A stretch of DNA of 64,000 nucleotides, taken from NCBI RefSeq assembly GCF_003143935.1, contig NZ_QFRX01000001.1:8942283-9006282 (forward strand). The letters run 5' to 3'. Made by a program: the position numbers and the translations under genes. Below are positions 9,241 to 17,326 of this stretch, piece by piece (the stretch's first letter is position 1; the number at the start of each line of letters is the position of its first letter). The notes below the pieces were generated by a model. It searched no databases, had not been told where the DNA came from, and saw only the letters and a list, made by a program, of their open reading frames with translations. The DNA comes from Streptomyces sp. Act143 (GTDB lineage: Bacteria > Actinomycetota > Actinomycetes > Streptomycetales > Streptomycetaceae).

Positions 9241-9420
9241 GCGCGTCTGCGGGTTGTGCCCGTGCCCGGCGTGTGCCCCGCGCGTCTGTCGGGGTGACCC
9301 GCGCGTCTGCCAGGCATGTCCGTGTCCGGCGTCCGTCGCGCGTCTGCCAGGCCTGTCCGTGTCCGGAATCGGTCGCGCGTCTGCGGGCCGTCCCCGTGTC
9401 TGGCCTCCGTCGCGTATCTG
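9241..9420. repeat. Degenerate tandem repeat, about 37 bp period
   Basis: The core GCGCGTCTG recurs at 9241, 9280, 9301, 9338 and 9375, and as GCGTATCTG at 9412, giving steps of 39, 21, 37, 37 and 37 bp. The intervening bases (CAGGC-TGTCCGTGTCCGG) are also related between copies. The array ends at the palindrome at 9418-9432, directly upstream of the gene starting at 9459. The repeat is non-coding as far as I can see, although one frame stays open through it. Confidence 0.7.
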
Positions 9421-9432
9421 ACGTACCGTCAG
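9418..9432. promoter_or_regulatory. Operator-like palindrome CTGACG-N3-CGTCAG
   Basis: The 15-mer CTGACGTACCGTCAG is a perfect inverted repeat with a 3-base spacer, 27 bases upstream of the GTG at 9459. The same palindrome with a different spacer occurs at 57039-57053, upstream of the DUF35/thiolase pair. Its form matches operators of TetR-family repressors of lipid and CoA-ester catabolism. Confidence 0.6.
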
Positions 9433-9458
9433 CCCAGCCGCCTCCAGGGAGGTCTGCC

Positions 9459-10559
9459 GTGGCCGACGACCGCCCCGTACCGCTCGACGAGTACCCGGTG
9501 CACCAGGTGCCCCTCTCCATGAAGCACGTGGCGACCGGCGACCGGAACGCCTACGACCGCTGCATCTTCCACGTCCTGGACCACGAGGGCCGTGCCCTGC
9601 TGATCGTCGGGCTCGGGGTGTATCCGAACCTCGGGGTGATCGACGCGTACGCCACCCTCCGCACCGGCCAGATCCTGCACGCGGTCCGCGCCTCCGACGC
9701 CCTCGGCGAGGACCGGATGCGGCTCACCGTCGGCCCGCTCCGGATCGAGGTCGAGGAACCGCTGCGCCGGCTGCGCCTGGTCTGCGACGACGACGCGCTG
9801 TCGTACGACCTCGTCTGGACCGCCGGCTTCCCGGCCCTCTCGGAACCCCACCACGTCCAGCGCCGCGGCGGCCGGCTCACCCTGGAGGGGCGGCGGTTCG
9901 TGCAGGCGGGGAGCGTGGCGGGTGTCCTGCGCGCGGCCGGTGAGGAGTTCCGCGTCACGCCGGGGGAGTGGACCGGCACCCGGGACCGCAGCTGGGGTGT
10001 GCGGCCGATGCCCGGCGAGGACGGCGGCAGGCTCGCGGCGGAGCACCCCACCGAGGGCTTCCACTGGATCTGGTGCCCCGTCCGCTTCGCCGACCGGTTC
10101 CTCATGGTGATCGTCCAGGAGGACGCCGACGGCTACCGCACGCTGAACGACGCCACGCTCGTCCGCCCCGGCCACCCCGACCGCCAACTCGGCTGGCCCC
10201 AGCCGGAGATCACCTACCGCCCCGGCACCCGCCACCCCGAACGCGCCGTCGTCCACCTCGGCGACGTCCGCAAGCCCCAGGAGCTGGAGGTCGAGATCCT
10301 CACCTCCTCCCCGCTGGCGCTCGGTGCCGGCTACCCACCGGCCGACGACTGGCAGCACGGCACCTGGCGCGGCCACGGCTGGACGGACCGCCGCACCTAC
10401 GGCCTCACCGAGCGGCACCCGCTCGCCGCGTACGGGGTCACCGACCACGCCGCCCGCTTCCGCCTCGACGGACAGGTCGGCCACGGCATCTTCGAGCACG
10501 GCTCGTTCGGACGGCACGACCCGAGCGGGTTCACCGGCTTCGACTCCACTGCCAGATGA
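9459..10559 (+). CDS. Conserved actinobacterial protein of unknown function (beta-structured, DUF7064/7065-like)
   Basis: 366 residues from the GTG at 9459, which follows CCAGGGAGGT at good spacing. The protein has no signal peptide or membrane segment and is rich in predicted beta strands: it opens with VPLDEYPVHQVP, has a strand-turn block LLIVGLGVYPNLGVIDAYATL, and later TRDRSWGVRP and GFHWIWCPVRF, a pattern I associate with the two-domain tocopherol-cyclase-like or lipocalin-like proteins (DUF7064/7065). It is followed by a phosphotransferase gene 48 bases downstream in the same direction, a pairing common in actinobacterial lipid or steroid loci. The operator palindrome at 9418-9432 suggests repressor control. 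A role in hydrophobic substrate metabolism is inference. Confidence 0.7.
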   Translation: MADDRPVPLDEYPVHQVPLSMKHVATGDRNAYDRCIFHVLDHEGRALLIVGLGVYPNLGVIDAYATLRTGQILHAVRASDALGEDRMRLTVGPLRIEVEEPLRRLRLVCDDDALSYDLVWTAGFPALSEPHHVQRRGGRLTLEGRRFVQAGSVAGVLRAAGEEFRVTPGEWTGTRDRSWGVRPMPGEDGGRLAAEHPTEGFHWIWCPVRFADRFLMVIVQEDADGYRTLNDATLVRPGHPDRQLGWPQPEITYRPGTRHPERAVVHLGDVRKPQELEVEILTSSPLALGAGYPPADDWQHGTWRGHGWTDRRTYGLTERHPLAAYGVTDHAARFRLDGQVGHGIFEHGSFGRHDPSGFTGFDSTAR

Positions 10560-10607
10560 GGGAGTTGACTCACATCCACGTCCGCCGCCAGCCAAGGAGG
10601 TTGCCTC

Positions 10608-11702
10608 GTGGCCACGGCACCTCGGCCCCGTACGACCACGCGTGACCCGGAGGACCTCGCCCGCCGTCTCACGGCCTGGCTCGACACCCGGCTGCCGGGC
10701 GCGAAAGCCGTCGGCGCGACCGTCCCGGCCTCCAACGGCATGTCCAGCGAGACGCTCCTCTTCGACATCGAGCACCCCGAACCACCCGTGCGCGCCTGCG
10801 CGTTGCGGCTGGCGGCGGACCCGGCGGCGTACACCGTCTTCCCGGTCTACGACATGGTCCGCCAGTACCGGACGATGCGTGTGGTGGGGGAGCACTCCGA
10901 CCTGCCCGTGCCGAAGGTGCTCTGGCTGGAGGAGGACCCCGGGCCGCTCGGCGCGCCCTTCTTCGTCATGCAGCGTGTGGAGGGGCGCGTTCCACCGGAC
11001 GTCATGCCGTACACCTACGAGGGCAACTGGCTGCACGCGGCGAGCGAGGAGGAACGGGAAGACCTGGAGGCTTGCACGGTCGGTCTGTTGGCCCGACTGC
11101 ACGACCAAGTACCGGCGGAAGAAGCCGAGTTCCTCGCGCTGCCCGGCGAGGGCGACGCACTGCGCCGCCACTTCCTGGCCCAACGCGCCTACTACGACTG
11201 GGTCGTCGACGGCGTCGCCCGCTCACCGCTCATCGAGGCGGCCTTCGACCGGCTGGAGGAGTTGTGGCCCCGGGAACCGGGCCCACCGGTCCTCAACTGG
11301 GGCGACGCGCGCATCGGAAACGTCGTCTACGACGGCTTCGCGCCCGCCGCGGTCCTCGACTGGGAGATGGCGGCCCTCGCTCCACGCGAAGTCGACCTCG
11401 GCTGGACGGTCTATCTGCACCGCTTCTTCCAGGACCTGACCGAAGCCTTCGGCCAGCGCGGGCTGCCGGACTTCCTGCGCCGCGACCGCGTCGAGGCGCG
11501 CTATGCCGAACTCACCGGCCACACCCCGCGCGACATGGACTTCTACACGCTCTACGCCGCCTTGCGGCAGGCCGTCGTCATGCTGCGCGTCGCCTACCGG
11601 CAGGTGCACTTCGGTGAAGCCGTCGTCCCGGCCGACCCGGACGCACTGATCCTGCACCACGGCAGCCTGCGAGCCATGGTGCAGGGCAGCTACTGGGATT
11701 GA
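10608..11702 (+). CDS. Phosphotransferase, aminoglycoside-phosphotransferase/ FadE36-like family
   Basis: 364 residues from the GTG at 10608 (upstream AAGGAGG). The kinase-like fold is evident: nucleotide-binding N lobe with the ALRLAADPAA strand, hinge FFVMQRVEGRVPPDVMPY, catalytic loop NWGDARIGNVVYD and the metal-binding LDWEMA. The usual HGD of the catalytic loop is changed to WGD. The family includes acyl-CoA dehydrogenase partners such as mycobacterial FadE36-type proteins as well as antibiotic kinases, and the pairing with the upstream beta-structured protein points to lipid or CoA metabolism rather than resistance. Probably co-transcribed with the gene ending at 10559 and under the same operator. 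Confidence 0.8.
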   Translation: MATAPRPRTTTRDPEDLARRLTAWLDTRLPGAKAVGATVPASNGMSSETLLFDIEHPEPPVRACALRLAADPAAYTVFPVYDMVRQYRTMRVVGEHSDLPVPKVLWLEEDPGPLGAPFFVMQRVEGRVPPDVMPYTYEGNWLHAASEEEREDLEACTVGLLARLHDQVPAEEAEFLALPGEGDALRRHFLAQRAYYDWVVDGVARSPLIEAAFDRLEELWPREPGPPVLNWGDARIGNVVYDGFAPAAVLDWEMAALAPREVDLGWTVYLHRFFQDLTEAFGQRGLPDFLRRDRVEARYAELTGHTPRDMDFYTLYAALRQAVVMLRVAYRQVHFGEAVVPADPDALILHHGSLRAMVQGSYWD

Positions 11703-11724
11703 GCGGTGCCTCTCGGGTACGCGC

Positions 11725-12159
11725 TCAGGCGGCGTGGTGCCGCATCGCGGGGACCCTGATGGGGCGCGAGCCCGGTCCGCCGACGTGCGAGAAGGGCTGG
11801 GTCCGCCAGTCGAGTCCCTGAGGGAGCGTCAACAGCAGGGCGGTGTCCTGCTCCTGGGGCTTGACGTCCGCGTCCGCCGGACGTGCTTCGGCGGCACGGC
11901 GGCCGGTACCGGCGCAGACCGTGAGACCGAAGGGGTTCCAGGGCGAGGCGCACAGCGCGTGCTCCGGCAGGACCTCCTCGTCGGCCAGCAGGGCGATGGG
12001 CTGCGCGCAGTCCGGGCAGATCACCCGGAACATCTCGAAGGTGTCGTACGCGTCGAACTCGTCGTCGAGGGCGTCGGGTTCGACGCCCTCCGGCTCGGGC
12101 TCGGCGACCGCGTGGAGTCGCTTGGGTGCGGTACGACCAGGGCGCTTAAGACTCTGCAT
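11725..12159 (-). CDS. Conserved Streptomyces protein with cysteine-rich (zinc-ribbon-like) segment
   Basis: 144 residues from the ATG at 12159, preceded by GGGGGAGAA. An acidic N-terminal stretch (PEGVEPDALDDEFDAYDTFEMF) leads to a segment with ICPDCAQPIALL, then Cys at HALCASPW and TVCAGTG: four cysteines that could bind zinc. The C-terminal half is Pro-rich and hydrophilic. The protein is cytoplasmic by sequence. It is divergent from the AsnC regulator across 268 bases, so that regulator may act here. Function unknown. Confidence 0.65.
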   Translation of the reverse strand: MQSLKRPGRTAPKRLHAVAEPEPEGVEPDALDDEFDAYDTFEMFRVICPDCAQPIALLADEEVLPEHALCASPWNPFGLTVCAGTGRRAAEARPADADVKPQEQDTALLLTLPQGLDWRTQPFSHVGGPGSRPIRVPAMRHHAA

Positions 12160-12427
12160 GGGATTCTCCCCCTCGGGCTGGGCCGTGAAGGCGCTGCGGC
12201 CTCGACCACAGCAAGCACTTCCCGCCCGGTCTCGGCGGTAATCACGAGAACATCACGGAGACCGTTCGGGCGCTGTGGCGTTCGTCACATGCCGCACGCA
12301 GGTGCCCGGCGCGGCCGTTTTGTCCCCCAGCCGACGCACAGGCCGCTCCCGGCCACATCACGAACCGGGCATGACCTGGGCCGCTGAGGTATCCGAGGAG
12401 ATCACGCGCGCTGTAAGTTCTTGCGTC

Positions 12428-12868
12428 ATGGAGGAGCTGGACCGTCAAATCGTGCAGCTGCTCGTCAAGGACGGGCGGATGAGCTACACAGACCTCGGCA
12501 AGGCCACGGGCCTGTCCACGTCGGCCGTGCACCAGCGGGTGCGCCGGCTGGAGCAGCGTGGCGTCATCCGCGGGTACGCGGCCGTCGTCGACCCCGAGGC
12601 CGTCGGGCTGCCCATGACCGCCTTCATCTCGGTGAAACCGTTCGACCCCAGCGCCCCCGACGACATCGCCGACCGCCTGGCCGGGGTGCCCGAGATCGAG
12701 GCCTGCCACAGCGTCGCGGGCGACGAGAACTACATCCTCAAGGTCCGGGTGGCGACCCCGCACGAGCTGGAGGAACTGCTGGCGCGGCTGCGCTCGCTGG
12801 CCGGGGTCTCCACCCGGACCACGGTGGTGCTCTCCACCCCCTACGAGGCCCGGCCGCCGCGCATCTGA
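12428..12868 (+). CDS. Lrp/AsnC-family transcriptional regulator
   Basis: 146 residues from the ATG at 12428. The N-terminal winged helix reads LDRQIVQLLVKDGRMSYTDL with recognition helix around TGLSTSAVHQRVRRLE and the wing at GVIRGYAAVVDPEAVGL. The C-terminal RAM domain (about 65-140) contains VPEIEACHSVAGDENYILKV, the characteristic strand-helix pair that binds amino acids and oligomerises. These proteins are octameric or tetrameric regulators of amino-acid metabolism. The next gene (amidohydrolase) starts 49 bases later in the same direction, and the divergent gene at 12159 is another candidate target. Effector unknown. Confidence 0.9.
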   Translation: MEELDRQIVQLLVKDGRMSYTDLGKATGLSTSAVHQRVRRLEQRGVIRGYAAVVDPEAVGLPMTAFISVKPFDPSAPDDIADRLAGVPEIEACHSVAGDENYILKVRVATPHELEELLARLRSLAGVSTRTTVVLSTPYEARPPRI

Positions 12869-12916
12869 GCCGCCCTGCGTGCGGAGCGCTCCCCACCAGG
12901 CGCGAGACTGTTCCCC

Positions 12917-14515
12917 ATGAGTGAGTCCAGCGCCGTACCCAAGACCGTCCTGCTCCGCCGGGGGGAGGTCCACAGCCCCGCAGACCCCTTCGCCACCGCG
13001 ATGGTCGTGGAGCGCGGTCAGGTCGCCTGGGTCGGCTCCGAGGGAGCCGCCGACGCCTTCGCCGACGGGGTCGACGAAGTGATCGACCTGGACGGCGCGC
13101 TGGTCACACCCGCGTTCACCGACGCCCACGTCCACACCACCGCCACCGGCCTCGCCCTCACCGGCCTCGACCTGTCCGACGCGCCCTCCCTGGAGGCGGC
13201 CCTCGCGCGCGTACGGGACTTCGCAGCGGCCCGCCCGGACGACCGCGTCCTGCTCGGTCACGGCTGGGACGCCGCCCGCTGGCCCGGCGGCCGTCCGCCC
13301 ACGCGCGAGGAGCTCGACACGGCCACCGGAGGCCGCCCGCTCTACCTCTCCCGCATCGACGTCCACTCGGCGGTCGTGACGACGGCCCTGCTCGACATGA
13401 CGTCCCTGGGACGCGTGGACGGGCCGCTCACCGCCGACGCCCACCACGCCGTACGCGCCACCGCGCTCGGCGCCATCACCCCGGCCCAGCGCGCCGAGGC
13501 CCAGCGCACCGCCCTCGCCCACGCCGCCTCCCTCGGCATCGGCTCCGTGCACGAGTGCGCCGGGCCGGACATCTCCTCCGAGGACGACTTCACCGGGCTG
13601 CTGCGGCTCGCCGCCGAGGAGGCCGGGCCGCGGGTCGTCGGCTACTGGGCCGAGCGGGACCTCGCCAAGGCGCGTGAGCTCGGCGCCCTCGGCGCCGCCG
13701 GAGACCTGTTCGTCGACGGCGCCCTCGGCTCCCACACCGCCTGTCTGCACCGGTCGTACACGGACGCCGGGCACACCGGCACCGCCTATCTGGACGCGGC
13801 CGCCGTGGCCGCCCATGTCGCCGAATGCACCGAGGCGGGCCTCCAGGCGGGCTTCCACGCCATCGGCGACGCCGCCGTGGCCGCCGTCGTCGAGGGCATC
13901 CGCACGGCCGCCGAGAAGGTCGGCCTGGCCCGCGTCCGCGCCGCCCGGCACCGCGTCGAGCACGCCGAAATGCTCACGCCCGAGACGATCGCCGCCTTCG
14001 CCGAGCTGGGCCTCACCGCCTCCGTGCAGCCCGCGTTCGACGCGCTCTGGGGCGGCGAGGAGGGCATGTACGCCCAGCGGCTGGGCGCGGAGCGGGCCCG
14101 CACCCTGAACCCCTTCGCGGCCCTGCTGCGCGCCGGTGTCCCGCTCGCCTTCGGCTCCGACAGCCCGGTCACCCCGCTCGACCCGTGGGGCACGGTCCGC
14201 GCCGCCGCCTTCCACCGCACGCCCGAGCACCGGATCTCGGTCCGTGCCGCGTTCACGGCCCACACGCGGGGCGGCTGGCGGGCGATCGGCCGGGACGACG
14301 CGGGCGTCCTGGTGCCGGGCGCACCCGCCGACTACGCGGTCTGGCGCACCGACGAGCTGATCGTCCAGGCGCCCGACGACCGTGTCGCCCGCTGGTCCAC
14401 CGACCCCCGTTCCGGCACCCCCGGCCTGCCCGACCTCTCCCCGGGCGCCGACCTGCCGGTCTGCCTGCGCACGGTGGTGGGCGGGCGGACGGTGTTCGTG
14501 CGGCCGAGCGAGTGA
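12917..14515 (+). CDS. Amidohydrolase of the YtcJ type
   Basis: 532 residues from the ATG at 12917. Composite amidohydrolase fold: beta domain at the ends and a TIM barrel with the metal motif TDAHVHTT (His71, His73), a later lysine or histidine strand GLQAGFHAIGDAAV, the ARHRVEHAEML helix (His ligand) and the SDSPVTPLDPWGTV strand with the catalytic Asp. GFHAIGDAAV and FGSDSPV are characteristic of the YtcJ branch of metal-dependent exo-amidohydrolases. Substrate unknown (N-acyl amides or related are likely). It probably shares a transcript with the AsnC gene, 48 bases upstream. Confidence 0.85.
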   Translation: MSESSAVPKTVLLRRGEVHSPADPFATAMVVERGQVAWVGSEGAADAFADGVDEVIDLDGALVTPAFTDAHVHTTATGLALTGLDLSDAPSLEAALARVRDFAAARPDDRVLLGHGWDAARWPGGRPPTREELDTATGGRPLYLSRIDVHSAVVTTALLDMTSLGRVDGPLTADAHHAVRATALGAITPAQRAEAQRTALAHAASLGIGSVHECAGPDISSEDDFTGLLRLAAEEAGPRVVGYWAERDLAKARELGALGAAGDLFVDGALGSHTACLHRSYTDAGHTGTAYLDAAAVAAHVAECTEAGLQAGFHAIGDAAVAAVVEGIRTAAEKVGLARVRAARHRVEHAEMLTPETIAAFAELGLTASVQPAFDALWGGEEGMYAQRLGAERARTLNPFAALLRAGVPLAFGSDSPVTPLDPWGTVRAAAFHRTPEHRISVRAAFTAHTRGGWRAIGRDDAGVLVPGAPADYAVWRTDELIVQAPDDRVARWSTDPRSGTPGLPDLSPGADLPVCLRTVVGGRTVFVRPSE

Positions 14516-15051
14516 TCTCCGGGGGTGGCGCGGCTCCGAACGGCTGTCGTCACCCCGTCTCGCGACCTGCGCGTCCTCCGCACTGACCAGCGGTTTACGT
14601 AAAGAACCGCAGGTCGAACGGCTGTTGACAGCCGACGGCAGGGGGCCGGTAGGTTCGGCCCAGTCCACCACCGGACGCCCTACCGGGGAACGTCCGTGAA
14701 CTCGTCGCCGCGCCGCTGGGTCAGGGACGGTGTGCCGCACCGGGGCACCGCCACTGGGAGCCAGGCTCAGTGCCCGCGCCGCTGCGAGGGAACGTTCCGG
14801 CCGGTCGGGGAGGTGTGACCCGGGTGGGGCCCGGGCGCTCAGTAGACAACGGCTTTCGGTCGACCCGCAGCCAGCGGGCCCCAGGTCGGCCCGAAGGGCG
14901 CCGGGCCCCCATCCGCAGCACCCACAGGCGCCGAAAGGGTCGTCCTTACCCAGCTCTTGTTAAAACGACACCACCATACGAACGTCCTGTCACGTCGTCG
15001 CACCCGTCGCCCACTATGGTGGACGCCTGCGTACAGACTGAAGGGGCAGTA
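14516..15051. other. Long intergenic region upstream of the polyprenol-phosphate-mannose synthase gene
   Basis: About 535 bases without a convincing gene. It contains one promoter-like pair, TTGACA at 14625-14630 and TAGGTT at 14650-14655 (spacer 19). A frame open from 14770 is Pro/Arg-rich and looks like non-coding GC-rich sequence. The leader between that promoter and the GTG at 15052 would be close to 390 bases, long enough for regulation at RNA level, but no known riboswitch was recognised. Confidence 0.6.
14625..14655 (+). promoter_or_regulatory. Predicted vegetative promoter
   Basis: TTGACA at 14625-14630 and TAGGTT at 14650-14655, spaced by 19 bases, one longer than ideal for HrdB. 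It is the best match in the gap before the polyprenol-phosphate-mannose synthase gene. Confidence 0.45.
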
Positions 15052-15846
15052 GTGAACGACGGCGACGGGACCTTCGCGGGACAGGGCCAGGGGAGGCAGT
15101 TCGGCCCGCTCGGGACGGCCTTGGTGATCATCCCGACCTACAACGAGGCGGAGAACATCAAGAAGATCGTCGGCCGGGTCCGCAAGGCGGTCCCCGACGC
15201 GCACATCCTCGTCGCCGACGACAACAGCCCGGACGGCACCGGCAAGCTCGCCGACGAGCTGGCCGCCTCCGACGACCATGTGCAGGTCCTGCACCGCAAG
15301 GGCAAGGAGGGCCTCGGCGCCGCCTACCTCGCGGGCTTCCGCTGGGGCCTGGACAACGGCTACGGCGTCCTGGTCGAGATGGACGCCGACGGTTCTCACC
15401 AGCCCGAGGAACTGCCCCGGCTGCTGACCGCCCTCAAGGGCGCCGACCTGGTCCTGGGCTCGCGCTGGGTGCCCGGCGGGCGGGTCGTGAACTGGCCCAA
15501 GTCCCGCGAGTTCATCTCCCGCGGCGGCAGCCTCTACTCGCGCGTCCTGCTCGACGTCCCGATCCGCGACGTCACCGGCGGCTACCGGGCCTTCCGCCGC
15601 GAGACCCTGGAGGGCCTCGGCCTCGACGAGGTCGCCTCCCAGGGCTACTGCTTCCAGGTCGACCTGGCCCGCCGCGCGGTCAAGGCCGGCTACCACGTGG
15701 TCGAGGTGCCCATCACCTTCGTCGAGCGCGAACTCGGCGACTCCAAGATGAGCCGCGACATCCTCGTGGAAGCTCTGTGGCGGGTCACGACGTGGGGTGT
15801 GGGGGAGCGGGCCGACAAGGTGCTGGGCCGCCACAAGAAGCCCTGA
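15052..15846 (+). CDS. ppm1: Polyprenol-phosphate-mannose synthase (GT2)
   Basis: 264 residues from the GTG at 15052, chosen because AAGGGG precedes it; an ATG at 15016 would add 12 residues with no clear ribosome site. A GT2 fold: NTP strand VIIPTYNEAENI, VADDNSPDGTG (the DD pair binding the nucleotide), the metal-binding VEMDADGSH, then SRWVPGG, RGGSLYSRVLL, DVTGGYRAFRR and QGYCFQVDLARRA. It transfers mannose from GDP-mannose to polyprenyl phosphate at the inner membrane, supplying donor for protein O-mannosylation and lipoglycans. No transmembrane domain is present, so it is the soluble catalytic Ppm1 that in actinobacteria often partners an Lnt-like protein. S. coelicolor Ppm1 is SCO1423 from memory, with fxsA and rbpA next door as here. 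Confidence 0.92.
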   Translation: MNDGDGTFAGQGQGRQFGPLGTALVIIPTYNEAENIKKIVGRVRKAVPDAHILVADDNSPDGTGKLADELAASDDHVQVLHRKGKEGLGAAYLAGFRWGLDNGYGVLVEMDADGSHQPEELPRLLTALKGADLVLGSRWVPGGRVVNWPKSREFISRGGSLYSRVLLDVPIRDVTGGYRAFRRETLEGLGLDEVASQGYCFQVDLARRAVKAGYHVVEVPITFVERELGDSKMSRDILVEALWRVTTWGVGERADKVLGRHKKP

Positions 15847-15927
15847 CCGCTGACGCCGTACGGGCTCACGGGCCCCGTTGATCGTCCCCTTATCCCGTGC
15901 TGAGCCCGGCCCAGGCACACTGGACGC

Positions 15928-16482
15928 ATGACGACTGGCGCCCCGCCCCCCATGCATCCGTCCCGGCCCCGGCGCTCCCGGCTGCGCACCTTCCTGCCGC
16001 TGGGGATCGCGGCGTGGCTGGTGCTGGAGATCTGGCTGCTGACCGTGGTCGCCGGCGCCGCCGGCGGGTTCACGGTGTTCCTGTTGCTGCTCGCCGGGTT
16101 CGTGCTCGGCGGGGTGGTCATCAAGCGGGCGGGCCGCCGCGCCTTCCAGAACCTCAACCAGGCGCTCCAGCGCGGCACGGCCCCGTCCGGGGGCGGGGGC
16201 AACGGCCTGATGATGCTGGGCGGCCTGCTCCTCATGATCCCGGGCCTGGTCTCGGACGTGATCGGCCTGGCGCTGCTGATCCCGCCGGTCCAGAAGGCCC
16301 TCAGCCGCTTCACGGAGCGCACGGTCGAGCGCAGGCTGCGCGAGGCCGCCCCGGGCACCCTGGGCGACGCCTTCCAGCAGGCCCGGATGCACCGCCCCGA
16401 CGGCAAGGTGGTCCAGGGCGAGGTCATCCGCGACGAACCGGCGGACACGCCGCAGGAGCCGCGGCGCCCTCTGACGGGCTGA
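15928..16482 (+). CDS. fxsA: FxsA-family membrane protein
   Basis: 184 residues. Four hydrophobic stretches are visible: LPLGIAAWLVLEIWLLTVVAG, GFTVFLLLLAGFVLGGVVI, GLMMLGGLLLMIPGLVSDVI and the adjacent GLALLIPPV. The charged C-terminal tail (about 115-184) is cytoplasmic. The segment MLGGLLLMIPGLVSDVIGLALLIPP is the hallmark of FxsA, first known as a suppressor of F-exclusion of phage T7 in E. coli; the actinobacterial role is unknown. Conserved next to ppm1 and rbpA. A strong terminator lies 133 bases downstream. Confidence 0.9.
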   Translation: MTTGAPPPMHPSRPRRSRLRTFLPLGIAAWLVLEIWLLTVVAGAAGGFTVFLLLLAGFVLGGVVIKRAGRRAFQNLNQALQRGTAPSGGGGNGLMMLGGLLLMIPGLVSDVIGLALLIPPVQKALSRFTERTVERRLREAAPGTLGDAFQQARMHRPDGKVVQGEVIRDEPADTPQEPRRPLTG

Positions 16483-16614
16483 GGTGTCCGGTGTCGCTGC
16501 CCGGCCCGTCCGGCGTCCGAGGACGGGGCCTTTCGGGCCGATGGCGATGGGGGCTGGGGCGCAGCCCCCGGGGGTACAGGGCCGCCGCCCGGAAGTCGGC
16601 CGCAACGCAAACGA

Positions 16615-16661
16615 CCGCGGGCGCCGTACGCACACTTCACGTACGGCGCCCGCGGTTTTTT
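16615..16661 (+). terminator. Strong intrinsic terminator between fxsA and rbpA
   Basis: A perfect 16-bp stem (arms 16615-16630 and 16640-16655) encloses a 9-base loop and is followed by six T residues. It ends fxsA transcription and also lies just downstream of the convergent rbpA gene, so it may serve both, although only the plus strand has the T run. Confidence 0.9.
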
Positions 16662-16696
16662 ACGTGCGCTGTGTTCCCGCTCAGGCCCCGAAGGGA

Positions 16697-17071
16697 CTAC
16701 GCGGACTTACGGCTGTCCCGGGGGTGAACCGCGATGTTCATCGCCCCCGAACGGAGAACCGCCAGACGCTCCTCGAGGACCTCTTCGAGTTCCTCGCGGG
16801 TGCGCCGCTCCATCAGCATGTCCCAATGCGTACGCGCGGGCTTGGCCTTCTTCTCTTCAGGGCCGTCGCCGTCAACGAGGAGTGCCTGGGCCCCGCAGAC
16901 CTTGCACTCCCACTCCGGCGGGATCTCCGCCTCGACCGAGAAGGGCATCTCAAAACGATGTCCCTTCTCGCATGCGTACTCCACGGCCTGGCGCGGGGCC
17001 AGGTCGATGCCGCGGTCCGTCTCGTAGCTGGTCACCACGAGGCGCGTGCCGCGAAGAGCTCGCTCACTCAT
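16697..17071 (-). CDS. rbpA: RNA polymerase-binding protein RbpA
   Basis: 124 residues. The order of parts matches RbpA: a short basic N terminus, a core with VEYACEKGHRFEMPFSVEAEIPPEWECKVCGAQA (Zn-ribbon-type cysteines at CEKGH and CKVCG), a basic linker GPEEKKAKPARTHWDMLMERR, and a sigma-interaction helix REELEEVLEERLAVLR. RbpA binds core polymerase and the principal sigma factor and raises transcription initiation at HrdB-type promoters. In S. coelicolor it is SCO1421 from memory. An upstream promoter at 17133-17158 carries the SigR signature, explaining stress induction. The start ATG is preceded by GGGAGG. Confidence 0.97.
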   Translation of the reverse strand: MSERALRGTRLVVTSYETDRGIDLAPRQAVEYACEKGHRFEMPFSVEAEIPPEWECKVCGAQALLVDGDGPEEKKAKPARTHWDMLMERRTREELEEVLEERLAVLRSGAMNIAVHPRDSRKSA

Positions 17072-17132
17072 GAATCGTGCCTCCCGGGCTTGTCGCCCAC
17101 AGGACAGGTGTCGCTGTCGTCGTCATCCGGTC

Positions 17133-17158
17133 AACGTCCGGTCGGCGGTAAAGATTCC
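17133..17158 (-). promoter_or_regulatory. SigR-type (thiol-oxidative stress) promoter of rbpA
   Basis: Minus strand: GGAAT (17158-17154), an 18-base spacer, then GTT (17135-17133). This is the SigR consensus GGAAT-N18-GTT exactly. It lies 62 bases upstream of the rbpA ATG. rbpA is a known SigR target in S. coelicolor. Confidence 0.8.
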
Positions 17159-17326
17159 CGTTCCGGGTCATGCGTCGCCGTCGTAGCCGCCCCTTGTTGT
17201 ACCCACCGGCGCCCGGTTTGTCACATCTGCTAGCAGATGTCACCCAGCGTTTCGGCATCTTTGACGCGCAGTAACGGTACGCCAGGCAGGCCAAACGCGT
17301 ACACTACCGCCCTTTCGCGTCGAACG

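Noticed and set aside
9241..9420. 37-bp repeats as a CRISPR array
   Set aside because: Units are degenerate, steps are uneven, there are no unique spacers and no cas gene is present.
9273..9458. N-terminal extension of the gene at 9459 through the repeat
   Set aside because: Composition is repetitive and Arg/Ser-rich; the GTG at 9459 follows a good ribosome site.
14770..15015. Coding frame in the ppm1 leader
   Set aside because: Arg/Pro-rich with no protein character and no ribosome site.
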